Shown: piece after piece, positions 35,545 to 44,648 of the stretch
How the letters are laid out: every line of letters begins with the position of its first letter
How positions within the stretch are numbered: position 1 is the first letter of the stretch
NCBI GenBank assembly: GCA_011390805.1
Contig: JAABRT010000019.1
Location: 1-55,109, forward strand
Direction: 5' to 3'
Length of the DNA: 55,109 nt
DNA from: Gemmatimonas sp.
GTDB lineage: Bacteria > Gemmatimonadota > Gemmatimonadetes > Gemmatimonadales > Gemmatimonadaceae
Notes under the pieces: model-generated
Database searches by the model: none
What the model was told of the DNA's origin: nothing
The model's input: the letters and a program-made list of their open reading frames with translations, nothing else
Program-made: the position numbers and the translations under genes

Positions 35545-35652
35545 GTGCTCATGCACCACAACTGAGCGTCGAAACACATTGTCGCGCCGTAACACAATTC
35601 CGCGTCACAACACATGTCCGCGTCACAACACCCGTCCGCGTCACACCACAAC
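35545..35652. repeat. Six tandem 18-bp repeats directly upstream of the FAD oxidase start
   Basis: Units begin at 35545, 35563, 35581, 35599, 35617 and 35635. The last three share TCCGCGTCACAMCAC; the first three are more degenerate. The array ends on the base before the ATG at 35653. There are no spacers. It occupies most of the divergent intergenic region between the VOC and FAD oxidase genes. Confidence 0.85.
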
Positions 35653-36789
35653 ATGAACCCTGATCAGGCACAGTGCGACGTCGCGGTCGTGGGCGGCGGC
35701 ATTGCCGGCCTCACGGCGGCTTGGCAACTGGCTGAGGCCGGGTACTCGGTAATGCTCTTCGACGCGCGTGATCGGTTTGGCGGACGCGTCCTGACATTGC
35801 CGGCCGCGCCGCGCGACAGGAATATGCCCTGGCTCGATGTCGGACCCGCCTGGTTCTGGCCGCATCAGCGACACATGCAGTTGATGGTATCACACTTCGG
35901 TCTGGAAGTATTCGCACAACACACACAGGGACTCGCCACATTTGATCGTGGCGCAGCCAGCGTACCCGAGCGCTTCGATGCAACGGGACAGCTCGGCCGG
36001 TCGCTGCGGTTGATGGGAGGAATGCAGGCACTTACCTCGGCGCTGGTACGCGCGGCGCAGAGTGCACACCGTCCCGCTGCGCTTATCGCCAATGCACACG
36101 TACGCTTGCTGCGTTGGGTGAACGGTGTGATTGAAGTTTCCGAGAGTGATCTTCTGTGCTCCGCACGTGCCGTAGTGCTGGCCGCACCACCACGCGTGCT
36201 CGCACGTGACGTGGAGTTCAGTCCACCACTCCCCGAGGCGCTGCAGCAAAGCTTGCGCAATACCGTGACGTGGATGGGGCATTCCATGAAATGCGTTGTG
36301 TCGTACGAACAGCCTTTCTGGCGCAACGCAGGGTTGTCGGGATACGCCGTGAGCTGGACGGGTCCGCTGCAGGAGATTCACGATGCGTCAATGCCCTCGT
36401 CAGCTGAATCGCCGGCCACTTACGCAATCATGGGCTTCGTCACGCCACGCACCTCTCCCGCCGGCACGGCGTTCCGCAGTGCGTCGGTCGCCGAACGGCG
36501 GACCGCGGTGCTCGAACAGCTGGCGCGGCTGTTCGGAGCAAACGCACTGTCGGTGCTGGACTACGAGGAACTGGATTGGAGTGCCCAACCGCTTTCCTCG
36601 GCGACCGACGACGTGCAGCCACCCTCCGAGCATCCTGCCTACGGCGCACCGTTATTTGACGCACTCGCGTGGGAAGGCCGTCTGGCCTGGGCCGGTGCGG
36701 AAACAAGTGCCGTGGAAGGCGGTTACCTCGATGGTGCGATTGCCTCGGGGCTGCGGGCCGCGCGCTTGCTTGAAGCCACGTTGCGCTAA
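35653..36789 (+). CDS. FAD-dependent amine oxidase family protein
   Basis: A 378-residue flavoprotein. The N-terminal dinucleotide-binding motif is VAVVGGGIAGLTAAWQLAE (residues 10-28), followed by ARDRFGGRVLTL, the conserved second glycine motif. The C-terminal FAD contact is in LAWAGAETSAVEGGYLDGAI, typical of monoamine-oxidase-like enzymes. The substrate is unknown, and the protein is somewhat shorter than typical amine oxidases. ATG 35653 directly follows the repeat array; an upstream ATG at 35614 would run through the repeats and is less likely. Confidence 0.85.
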   Translation: MNPDQAQCDVAVVGGGIAGLTAAWQLAEAGYSVMLFDARDRFGGRVLTLPAAPRDRNMPWLDVGPAWFWPHQRHMQLMVSHFGLEVFAQHTQGLATFDRGAASVPERFDATGQLGRSLRLMGGMQALTSALVRAAQSAHRPAALIANAHVRLLRWVNGVIEVSESDLLCSARAVVLAAPPRVLARDVEFSPPLPEALQQSLRNTVTWMGHSMKCVVSYEQPFWRNAGLSGYAVSWTGPLQEIHDASMPSSAESPATYAIMGFVTPRTSPAGTAFRSASVAERRTAVLEQLARLFGANALSVLDYEELDWSAQPLSSATDDVQPPSEHPAYGAPLFDALAWEGRLAWAGAETSAVEGGYLDGAIASGLRAARLLEATLR

Positions 36790-36883
36790 GCGCTCTCGGC
36801 ACACACCCGTTGATGATGCAATCGGGTCGTGCTGCAATCGTTCCAATGCTAAGTTGTGCAGATGAACACTGTCTTTGTCTGAT

Positions 36884-37354
36884 ATGCGCGTTCTCCTGCA
36901 ACGCGTCTCCCGTGCTGAAGTGCGTATCCGTCCGGACGGGCAGGGCTCTCCGTACGTTTCCGGTCGTATCGGACGTGGATTTCTGCTGCTGGTAGGGCTC
37001 ACGCACGCCGACACCGACGCCGAGGTCGTGTGGATGGCTGATAAAATCGTGGGCTTGCGCCTTTTTGCCGACGCCGACGACAAGCTCAATCTGTCGCTCG
37101 CTGATGTGCAGGGATCGGCGCTTGTCGTGTCACAGTTCACGCTCTACGGCGACGCGCGCAAAGGTCGTCGTCCAAGCTTCGTTGACGCGGCGCGGCCGGA
37201 GACGGCGGTTCCGTTGTACGAACGTTTTGTAGAGCTGCTGCGTGAACGAGGTATACCGGTGGCCACCGGAGAGTTCGGCGCCATGATGGACGTGGAACTG
37301 GTGAACGATGGACCGGTGACGCTGTGGCTTGAGCGCGAGGCCGCCTCACCGTGA
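36884..37354 (+). CDS. dtd: D-aminoacyl-tRNA deacylase
   Basis: Removes D-amino acids mis-charged onto tRNA. The 156 residues start MRVLLQRVSRAEV and contain the two dimer-interface active-site motifs SQFTLYGD (near residue 80) and NDGPVTLWLE (near residue 140), the latter being the Gly-cisPro type motif. The length matches the family. The stop region overlaps the GTG start of the downstream M28 peptidase gene. Confidence 0.95.
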   Translation: MRVLLQRVSRAEVRIRPDGQGSPYVSGRIGRGFLLLVGLTHADTDAEVVWMADKIVGLRLFADADDKLNLSLADVQGSALVVSQFTLYGDARKGRRPSFVDAARPETAVPLYERFVELLRERGIPVATGEFGAMMDVELVNDGPVTLWLEREAASP

Positions 37355-39936
37355 GGATAGCGGTGTTCAGCCACATTCCTTCAACCCGCTACACCGTGAC
37401 TGCATTGTCCGCAAACTTCCTGTCCCGCTGCGCGTTCGCACTCTTTGTCGCGTCTGCCGCCATTACCACCGTGAGCGAGGCACAGGCACAAGCACCTGCC
37501 GTGCCACTGTCGCGCAATGCAACGGCTGAGCAGCGACTTGAACAAGCTGAGTTCGCGTGGGCTGCGGGCGACTACGTGCGGGCACTCACGGGATTGTCTA
37601 CGGTGCTGCGAAGTGCTGACGCCGAAGCATTCCGGGAACGCATCGCACTCCTGACCGGCGAAAACTGGAATACCACGCTGGTGGCACAGAATGCCCGTGC
37701 GCCACGCTGGTCGGCCAACGGATCGCACATTGCATTCGAAGTTGGCGCAGGCGCCGCTCGCACTACACAGGTGGTGCGTGCGACTGAAGGCTTTCCTGTT
37801 GTGGCTGAAATCGCTGCTACCGGAGTGGTGTTCTCCGCCGACGGTGCGCGCGTGGCCTACGTGACGGGTCGCGGCAATGAAGCGCGTGTGATGGTGAGAT
37901 CGCTGGGTAGCGAATCGGCAAACACTGTGGCCATGCCCGGACTGGTGCCGGCGCAGGTGATCTTCGCCAACGATGGTTCGCTGCTGGTGATTGCCGCGGC
38001 CACCGACAGCGTGCTGACCCGTCTATATCGCGTCGCGCCCGGTGCAGCACCGGAACGCCTCAGCCGCGTTGAGGAGGTGGTGTCCGACCTGCAACTCACG
38101 CGTGACGGGCAGTACGCGCTGTACGGCGTTGGTGGACGCAGCCCGCTGCAGATTGGCACGGGACGCGGCTTCGCGGGCGTTCCTCCGCGCCGGCAGTTTG
38201 CGCTGCTGCAGTTGGTCACCGGAGTAGAGCGTGTGATCGAGGGCGAAAGCCCGGTGCTGTCGGCCGGGAGCGGGGCCGTTGCATTCGTTTCGCGTGATGA
38301 CGCGGGTACGCATGTGCAGCATCTCGTGCTTGGCGGTAACAGCACGCCGCGTGTTGTACACAGCACTACCGAGCCGCTCAGCGGTGTGGCGATCACCCCT
38401 GACGGTTCGCGTATCACTTTTCAGCAGATGCCGCGCGAAGACTGGGAGTTGTACACCGTCTCCGCCGACAGCAGCGCGCCCGAGCGTGTGACGCGCGAGA
38501 TTCAGCACGACCTGTTTCCGCAGTGGCTTGACGATACGCGATTGCTGGCTGTGATGGGTGAGGCGCGTCATCGTCGCTCGCATCTGTACACCGGTGGCCG
38601 GCGTATCCGTCTGTTTCATAACAACACCGTGCGTACCATCGCACCGGAGTATGAATGGGTGCCAAGTCCCGATGGCAGCAGGCTGCTTGTTGTGGCCGAG
38701 CGCGATGGCGACACCGTCACACCGCATCGCTATCTGTGGTGCATGGATCTCACGCGTGAAGTAACGGTGGCTGAACTGGTGCAGCGTGTTGATGACAACC
38801 TTGCAGCCGAGCGACGCCTGCGTGCAGCAGGCGAACGTGCGTTTGCTCCCATCAGTGCTGAAGTGCGACGTGCAACGAGTGAGGTGAGCACCGACCGCGT
38901 GTATGCGTACGGCTTCGATCTCTTTCAGTTTGATTCCAAGCATATCTCGCAGCCCGGCAACGCCAAGGCTCGCGAGTACCTGGTGAACAGCTATCGCTCG
39001 TTTGGCTACAGCGATGTGCGAGTGCAGGAGTTCGAAGCGCGCGCGGCGGTAAATCAGCCAACCATTGCAACCGCCAACATTCTCGCGGTGCTGCCCGGTA
39101 CAACGCATCCCGAACTTGTGTACGTGATTTCAAGTCACTTCGACTCGCGTGCGCAGGGCCCCGGCGCTGATGACAACACCTCGGGCACATCGGCATTGCT
39201 GGAAGCGGCACGCGTGTTGGCGAACAGGCCGCAAGCCGCAACCATTGTGTTTGCTTCACTCACCGGCGAAGAGTCGGGATTGCTCGGTTCGCGCGAGTTT
39301 GTGCGTCAGGCCAAGGCATCGGATATGCAGCTGGCTGGTGTACTCAACAACGATATGGTGGGGTGGGCCAACGATCAGCGTCTCGACAACACCATTCGCT
39401 ATTCAAACCCCGGTATCCGCGACATCCAGCACGCGGCGGCCATGCAGTTCAGCAACCTGATTACGTACGACGCGTTCTACTACAAGAGCACTGACGCGCA
39501 GGCGTTCTATGATGGGTACGGCGACGTTGTGGGTGGCATCGGGTCGTACCCGGTACTCGGCAATCCGCACTATCATCAGCCGCACGATGTGCTGGAAACC
39601 ATCAATCACCAGCTCGTGGCCGAAGTCGCCAAAACAACGGTGGCCTCGATCATGTATCTCGCGTCGTCGCCATCACGCCTCACGGGGCTGTCCTCCCGCG
39701 TGGTCAATGCGACAACAACTGACGTGTCGTGGCGAGCCAGTCCGGAAAAGGACATATCCCACTACGTGGTGCAGTGGGGCCCGGAAGCGGAGCCCATGCG
39801 GTACCGGCAGGAGGTGCGTGTTGCACGTGCGCAGCTGAGCAATGCGCCGGCCGGAACGGTGGTGTCGGTAAAGGCAGTCAACAGCAAGGGACTTGATGGG
39901 TGGGACTGGGCAGTGTCGCGGGTAGGAGCGAACTGA
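37351..39936 (+). CDS. Secreted M28 peptidase with N-terminal PD40 propeller and C-terminal Fn3-like domain
   Basis: An 861-residue exported protein; the signal peptide ends near EAQAQA (about residue 48). Residues about 100-470 are PD40/TolB-like beta-propeller blades (ARAPRWSANGSHIAFE, GVAITPDGSRITFQ, VPSPDGSRLLVV). Residues about 550-775 are an M28 zinc aminopeptidase-type domain: SSHFDSR, GPGADDNTSGTSALLE, LTGEESGLLGSREF, NNDMVGW and HYHQPHDV supply the metal ligands and catalytic Glu. The last 85 residues look like a fibronectin type III domain. Probably a periplasmic or surface peptidase. The GTG start overlaps dtd as GTGA. Confidence 0.88.
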   Translation: MRIAVFSHIPSTRYTVTALSANFLSRCAFALFVASAAITTVSEAQAQAPAVPLSRNATAEQRLEQAEFAWAAGDYVRALTGLSTVLRSADAEAFRERIALLTGENWNTTLVAQNARAPRWSANGSHIAFEVGAGAARTTQVVRATEGFPVVAEIAATGVVFSADGARVAYVTGRGNEARVMVRSLGSESANTVAMPGLVPAQVIFANDGSLLVIAAATDSVLTRLYRVAPGAAPERLSRVEEVVSDLQLTRDGQYALYGVGGRSPLQIGTGRGFAGVPPRRQFALLQLVTGVERVIEGESPVLSAGSGAVAFVSRDDAGTHVQHLVLGGNSTPRVVHSTTEPLSGVAITPDGSRITFQQMPREDWELYTVSADSSAPERVTREIQHDLFPQWLDDTRLLAVMGEARHRRSHLYTGGRRIRLFHNNTVRTIAPEYEWVPSPDGSRLLVVAERDGDTVTPHRYLWCMDLTREVTVAELVQRVDDNLAAERRLRAAGERAFAPISAEVRRATSEVSTDRVYAYGFDLFQFDSKHISQPGNAKAREYLVNSYRSFGYSDVRVQEFEARAAVNQPTIATANILAVLPGTTHPELVYVISSHFDSRAQGPGADDNTSGTSALLEAARVLANRPQAATIVFASLTGEESGLLGSREFVRQAKASDMQLAGVLNNDMVGWANDQRLDNTIRYSNPGIRDIQHAAAMQFSNLITYDAFYYKSTDAQAFYDGYGDVVGGIGSYPVLGNPHYHQPHDVLETINHQLVAEVAKTTVASIMYLASSPSRLTGLSSRVVNATTTDVSWRASPEKDISHYVVQWGPEAEPMRYRQEVRVARAQLSNAPAGTVVSVKAVNSKGLDGWDWAVSRVGAN

Positions 39937-39951
39937 CCGCGGTGGCGCGCA

Positions 39952-40506
39952 TCACGCAACGCGCTCGTTGAGCATGCGCAGCAGCGTGGTAGTGGTGCGC
40001 CAGTTTCGAACCGTGATTTCCTTGTAGATCGGCATACTCGCAAGCTTGTTCAGGTAGCTTTGCGAAGCACGTGCCACGACGCGTGAAAAGTAGACCACCG
40101 TATCACCCGCCCACACGCTGTCCACCTCGGGGCGGGTGCGCAGCTGCTCCAGTGCAGCTTGCGCGGACAGCGTCTGTGAAAGAAAGAGCACATCGTACTT
40201 GCAGTCGTCAGGTGCGTCTCCAAAGCCTTCCGGCGCCTGGTGCACGATTGCTCGCATCTCTTCGTGGCTGCGCACCATCACGCGCGCCTGGTAGCCAAAA
40301 CGTTCTGCCAAACCGGTCTCAAGCCGTTTGGTCCACGTTGTACCGGTCGCCCGGCCACCGTCAAAGAGCACGTTGCCGCTCTGGATATACGTGGCAACGT
40401 TGCGGGCGCCGAGATCAGCTACGGCGTCCCGCAGCTCAGCCATGGGAATGATGTTGTTGCCACCAACATTGATTCCCCGCAGTAAAGCGGTGTATTGCGT
40501 GGCCAT
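39952..40506 (-). CDS. DUF1697 family protein
   Basis: A 184-residue protein with the family hallmarks YTALLRGINVGGNNIIPMAE at the start, NVATYIQSGNVLF near residue 40, and a closing RNWRTTTTLLRML. Function unknown in the family. ATG 40506 has GGAGG about 7 bases upstream, so the longer frame to 40557 is not used. It converges on the M28 gene and is divergent from maf by 80 bases. Confidence 0.9.
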   Translation of the reverse strand: MATQYTALLRGINVGGNNIIPMAELRDAVADLGARNVATYIQSGNVLFDGGRATGTTWTKRLETGLAERFGYQARVMVRSHEEMRAIVHQAPEGFGDAPDDCKYDVLFLSQTLSAQAALEQLRTRPEVDSVWAGDTVVYFSRVVARASQSYLNKLASMPIYKEITVRNWRTTTTLLRMLNERVA

Positions 40507-40586
40507 GGGCACACCTCCAATCACCAGGATGGAGCGATCGCAGTTATCACTGGTCAAGCGTCAGCGCGACTTTGTATTTTACTCAC

Positions 40587-41183
40587 ATGCCAACTCCTCG
40601 TGTGATTCTCGCCTCGCAGTCGCCGCGTCGGCGCGAACTGCTCTCCCTTATCGGGATCACCCACGAAGTACAGCCGGCCAATATTGACGAAACGCCGCTT
40701 GAGCGTGAGCTGCCCACGTCGCACAGTGAGCGCCTCGCGCGTGAAAAAGCTGCGTTAATCGCACAGCGCGAGCCGGGAGCATTGGTTATCGGCGCCGATA
40801 CGGTTGTGGTGGTTGGCGATACCATACTTGGTAAGCCGGGCGATGATCAGGACGCACGTGATATGCTGCGCAGACTTTCGGGGCGCACACATCGTGTGTT
40901 CACCGCCGTAGCCATCGCGCGGGATGATATGGTGGACTCGGAGGTAGAAGGTGTGTCGGTCACCTTCCGTGATCTGACCGCCTCTCAGATCGATGCGTAC
41001 GTGGCCACCGGCGAGCCGGCGGATAAGGCCGGTGCCTACGGCATCCAGGGCTACGGCTCCACACTGGTGGATCGCATTGAAGGTGACTTTTTCGCCGTGA
41101 TGGGTTTGCCACTGCGCCGGCTGGTGGCGCTTACCGAGCGGGCCGGCTACTCGTACATGTTCGGCCCGCTGCTGCACAGGTAG
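40587..41183 (+). CDS. maf: Maf-family nucleoside triphosphate pyrophosphatase
   Basis: Hydrolyses non-canonical or dTTP/UTP-type nucleotides to monophosphates. The 198 residues show ILASQSPRRRELLSLIG at the N-terminus, IGADTVVVVGDTILGKP near residue 70, and AYGIQGYGSTLVDRIEGDFF near residue 155, all diagnostic. ATG 40587 precedes the conserved start directly. Confidence 0.94.
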   Translation: MPTPRVILASQSPRRRELLSLIGITHEVQPANIDETPLERELPTSHSERLAREKAALIAQREPGALVIGADTVVVVGDTILGKPGDDQDARDMLRRLSGRTHRVFTAVAIARDDMVDSEVEGVSVTFRDLTASQIDAYVATGEPADKAGAYGIQGYGSTLVDRIEGDFFAVMGLPLRRLVALTERAGYSYMFGPLLHR

Positions 41184-41276
41184 CGTACAGCGCGTTGCGT
41201 TCGCGCGCGGCGTCAAGAGGCTGTAACGCCTGAATGTGCGCCTCGTGATCACCGGGCATGAGCTGCATATTTGAGC

Positions 41277-42614
41277 ATGAGCTCATTGCATCGTTTCTAT
41301 CGCGTTGTTGCCGCTGCCGTGCTGTTTGCCGCTGTACCGGCGTCAGCACTGTTCGCGCAGACTCCCATCGTGTTCGTGCACGGCAACGGCGACCACGCCG
41401 GTTTGTGGGACACCACCATCTGGCGGTTCGAGTCCAACGGCTACCCGTCAGACCGGCTGTTTGCCGTTGACCTGCCCAATCCCTCGGCGTCGGCGCGCTA
41501 CACCGTGCCCGAACTCAACCGGTCAACACCGGAAGATCAAACCGCTGCACTGGCGGCGTTCGTTACACGCGTGCTGCTGAACACCGGAGCCGACAAAGTC
41601 GCGCTGGTTGGCAGCTCACGCGGTGGCATGACCATTCGCAACTACCTGCGCTTTGGCGGGGGCCGCGCGCATGTATCGCACGCGGTCTTGAGTGGTACGC
41701 CCAATCACGGTGTGTTCGCGCTGGCGGCGTTGCAGCCGGAAAGTGAGTTCAACGGTGCCGGTGCATATCTGAAAAGGCTCAACGACAGTGTGGAAGTGGT
41801 GGACGGCGTACAGTTTCTCACCATCCGCTCCGACAACAACGACAAGTTCGCGCAGAGTGACGGCGCGGCACTTGGCATGGCCGGCGTGGCGACGAATGTA
41901 GACGCCACCGGCCCCGCGCTGCGCGGTGCACAGGATGTCGTGCTGCCCGACGCTGATCATCGGGAGGTCGCGTTTGCGCCGAATGCATTTGCTGCGATGT
42001 ATGAGTTCCTCACCGGAGCCGCACCCCGGCAAACCACCATCGTGCGCGACAGCATTGCGGTGCTCTCGGGGCTCATCAGCGGTACGGTCAACGGCGCCGC
42101 CACCAACACGGCGTTGCCGGGCGCCACGTTGCAGATTTTTCGCGTGAACCCGTTGACTGGAGCACGCATCGGAGAAGCGGTGCATTCGCAGGTGGTGAAC
42201 TTCTCGGGGCAGTGGGGACCGTTTCGCGCCAACCCTGAACAGCACTACGAGTTTGCGCTCGCCACCCCCGACAGCAGCAGTTTCACACACGTTTTCCGTT
42301 CACCGTTTCCGCGCAGCAGTGACTACGTGAACTTTCGTCTGGCTCCGCCGCCGGCGGCACGCGGCGACAGCAGCGCCGTGCTGCTGTTGCGCCCGCGCGG
42401 TTATCTGGGCGCTGGTCGCGATACGGTGCTGGTAAACGGAGAGACCGCTCGCGGTATTCCTCCGGGCGTAGCGACGGTAGACCGTGTGCTTACCTGGTGG
42501 AAATCGGCCAATCCCGTCTCCGTGACGCTGCGATTCAACAGTGAAATCATTACGGTGCAAACACGTGGTGGCGATGTGCGACGTACTGTGATTGCGGAGT
42601 TTTCGCAGGAATAA
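41277..42614 (+). CDS. Secreted alpha/beta-hydrolase (lipase/esterase-like)
   Basis: A 445-residue exported enzyme. The signal peptide ends near ALFAQ. The hydrolase fold spans residues about 28-240: PIVFVHGNGDHAGLWD gives the oxyanion loop, and VGSSRGGM carries the nucleophile Ser in a G-x-S-x-G motif. Probable acid and His residues follow (DADHRE). Residues about 250-445 are beta-rich, with an Fn3- or carbohydrate-binding-like look (SGTVNGAATNTALPGATLQI). The length is about twice that of a simple esterase because of this tail. The substrate is unknown. Confidence 0.82.
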   Translation: MSSLHRFYRVVAAAVLFAAVPASALFAQTPIVFVHGNGDHAGLWDTTIWRFESNGYPSDRLFAVDLPNPSASARYTVPELNRSTPEDQTAALAAFVTRVLLNTGADKVALVGSSRGGMTIRNYLRFGGGRAHVSHAVLSGTPNHGVFALAALQPESEFNGAGAYLKRLNDSVEVVDGVQFLTIRSDNNDKFAQSDGAALGMAGVATNVDATGPALRGAQDVVLPDADHREVAFAPNAFAAMYEFLTGAAPRQTTIVRDSIAVLSGLISGTVNGAATNTALPGATLQIFRVNPLTGARIGEAVHSQVVNFSGQWGPFRANPEQHYEFALATPDSSSFTHVFRSPFPRSSDYVNFRLAPPPAARGDSSAVLLLRPRGYLGAGRDTVLVNGETARGIPPGVATVDRVLTWWKSANPVSVTLRFNSEIITVQTRGGDVRRTVIAEFSQE

Positions 42615-42696
42615 TGAACGCTCTAGCAACGTGCGTCAGCCGCCGGGTGCGAGTGTGGCACTGCCAGCTCAGGTACACTGTCACGCTGTCGATGGG

Positions 42697-43833
42697 TTAT
42701 CGCTGAATCCGCGCCGCAATGTCAGACAGCCTTGCCGCACGATACGATTGCTCCCATAGCCGCACACGCTGCATCACATCGTCTACGCCAATGCGTGTCA
42801 TGCGGTCCGGCCGGTACACCATGTCCAGCGGATAGTCTTCGCCCGGATCACCGTACGCATCGATCATCAGATCATGCGCGAAGTCGTACGGACCAACGCG
42901 CTTCGGGTTCGTGTAGCCGATCAGACTGATGACCGGTGTGCGCAGGGCAATGGCCAGATGCAACGGCCCGGTGTCGGGGGAAATCGCCAGCGCGGCCGCG
43001 TCGAGAATGGCCGCCAGCTTGCGCAGTCCGCTGCCGAGTGCCGAATGGGCAAAGGGTGCGCCACGCATGATCTCAGTTTCGGCTGCAAGCTCGCGCGGTG
43101 AGCGTCCGCCAACGAGCACGGGCTGCAAGCCATGCTCGTGATAGAGTGCGTGACACACTTCGATCCACCGATCCGCAAACCAGTCCTTGTCGGGCTTGCT
43201 GGTGGCGATAACGAGCGGCACGATGGGTTTGTCAAACTGCGCGGAAAACTCGCGTTGCCAGCTGCGCTCTTCCTCGTTCCACGGTCCCAGCTGCCACTCG
43301 GGAGCGCCGTGCGGTACGTGCAACGCGTCGAGGAACTCGAAGTACTGATCCTGCACATGCTGTCCGCGATGTGGTGCGATGCGATGTGTGGTGAACAGCC
43401 AGTTCGCATCGCGGGCACGCGCCTTGTCGAAGCCCAGCTTGATGGACGCGTGAGTAAACGACGTGATCAATCCCGCCTTGAAGTACACCTGCAATCCCAG
43501 CACGAGATCAAACTGTCGGTTGGCCAGTGTCGTTCGGACATCGAGAAACGCGCGCCACCCGCGCGATCGATCAAAAATGATGATGTCGTCCACCAGCGGA
43601 TGTCCGCGCACGAGCGTGGCCGGTCCCGGTTGCAGAATCCACGTGATATGGGCGTCCGGCTTGTGTGCTTTGAGTGCGTGGATAATCGGCATGACATGTA
43701 CCGCGTCACCAACGGCGCTCATCATCACAATGCAGATGCGATCCAGTGCGATGTGCGCTGGCAGCGGCGGCGAGGTAGTCGCGTGCGATGCGCCCGACTC
43801 CACAGCGCCGGACGGCGAAGCCAGCCGACTCAT
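42697..43833 (-). CDS. Glycosyltransferase family 9 (heptosyltransferase-like)
   Basis: A 378-residue GT9 enzyme likely adding heptose to the LPS inner core on the cytoplasmic side of the inner membrane. The N-terminal MMSAVGDAVHVMPIIHALKA is the acceptor-domain start, and AISPDTGPLHLAIALRTPVI with GYTNPKRVGPYD is the nucleotide-sugar pocket. The ATG overlaps the stop of the Kdo-kinase-like gene as ATGA, which strengthens the LPS-core assignment. Confidence 0.9.
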   Translation of the reverse strand: MSRLASPSGAVESGASHATTSPPLPAHIALDRICIVMMSAVGDAVHVMPIIHALKAHKPDAHITWILQPGPATLVRGHPLVDDIIIFDRSRGWRAFLDVRTTLANRQFDLVLGLQVYFKAGLITSFTHASIKLGFDKARARDANWLFTTHRIAPHRGQHVQDQYFEFLDALHVPHGAPEWQLGPWNEEERSWQREFSAQFDKPIVPLVIATSKPDKDWFADRWIEVCHALYHEHGLQPVLVGGRSPRELAAETEIMRGAPFAHSALGSGLRKLAAILDAAALAISPDTGPLHLAIALRTPVISLIGYTNPKRVGPYDFAHDLMIDAYGDPGEDYPLDMVYRPDRMTRIGVDDVMQRVRLWEQSYRAARLSDIAARIQR

Positions 43834-44648
43834 GGCGTGGCCGCCAACGCCGACTGTGCGAAGCTGTCGAGCCAGCCCTGATCAAGTACGCGTTCATGTC
43901 GGCGGTGCCACTTGGCAACGGATCGGATCAGGCGGCGTACATTGCGTGCCATCACGCCGATTGCCGGCTGCTCGCGAAACGACACCACATCGACGTCCAG
44001 TACCCACGCTGTCACACTGCCGGATTCCGGCACAAGCAGAATATTCTTCACATTCAGATCGGGATGTACCGCGCGCGCGCTTGCGAGCTGCGTGAGCAGC
44101 ATCAGCACCGCCCGCTCCGCGTCGCTTCGCGAAATGCCCGGAGCCGTGCCCAGCAGAACAGCGCCAAAGTCCCACGCGTCGGGTATGTACTGCGTGGCAA
44201 CATCCACCCGTCGCAGTCCCGGGCCCGCCGGATAGAGTGCGTACGCCAATAACTCCGGCGTGGGCACCCCATGCTGCCGCAGCATGAGATTGACCGCCGC
44301 CTCGCGTGGTGCACGCGTTGGCATGAGAAAACGATCGCCGGTGACCGGAGCAAACAAACCGCCGTGCCAGGCGTGGCGTACCGCCAGTACCGTGGCGCAC
44401 TGCGCCAGTTCCGCCACGTACACCACGCCGCGACCTTGCAGAGCCCGCGGTTGCGGCGCGGATTCGGCCCACGCGTAGAGCGTCTCGTGCTGCATGAGAC
44501 GTTCGGCAAGTGCCTGATAGACAGATGGCGCTGCGACCAGCGTTGCGCGCCGCACGCTTCCGGAGCGGAACGGGAAGCTCTCCGCCATCGCAGCGGGCAC
44601 CGGTGTGGTCACAGCGATCCCGGCACGGTGCAAATCAGCGCTCGTCAC
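43830..44648 (-). CDS. LPS-core sugar kinase-like protein (Kdo kinase/RIO-like fold)
   Basis: A 272-residue kinase-fold protein. The catalytic loop is HPDLNVKNILLV, the metal-binding Asp is in WVLDVDVVSF, and an Arg/Tyr-rich N-lobe contains DRFLMPTRAPREAAVNLMLR. This arrangement is seen in KdkA-type kinases that phosphorylate Kdo or heptose. The adjacent GT9 gene supports that role. The start is uncertain: GTG 44648 overlaps the cyclase gene by 14 bases, and ATG 44588 is possible. The longer open frame to 44870 is Cys/Arg-rich and looks like antisense noise. Confidence 0.78.
   Translation of the reverse strand: MTSADLHRAGIAVTTPVPAAMAESFPFRSGSVRRATLVAAPSVYQALAERLMQHETLYAWAESAPQPRALQGRGVVYVAELAQCATVLAVRHAWHGGLFAPVTGDRFLMPTRAPREAAVNLMLRQHGVPTPELLAYALYPAGPGLRRVDVATQYIPDAWDFGAVLLGTAPGISRSDAERAVLMLLTQLASARAVHPDLNVKNILLVPESGSVTAWVLDVDVVSFREQPAIGVMARNVRRLIRSVAKWHRRHERVLDQGWLDSFAQSALAATP

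Noticed and set aside
35545..35652. Possible CRISPR array
   Set aside because: The 18-bp units are directly adjacent with no spacers and there is no cas gene.
35433..35654. Minus-strand frame with a striking Cys-rich six-residue repeat (CDAD, CCDAE and similar)
   Set aside because: It is the reverse translation of the 18-bp repeat array and then overlaps the VOC gene antisense; no ribosome binding site and no recognisable signal peptide.
38023..39108. Long frame antisense to the M28 peptidase gene
   Set aside because: Shadow frame of a GC-rich gene with no domain resemblance.
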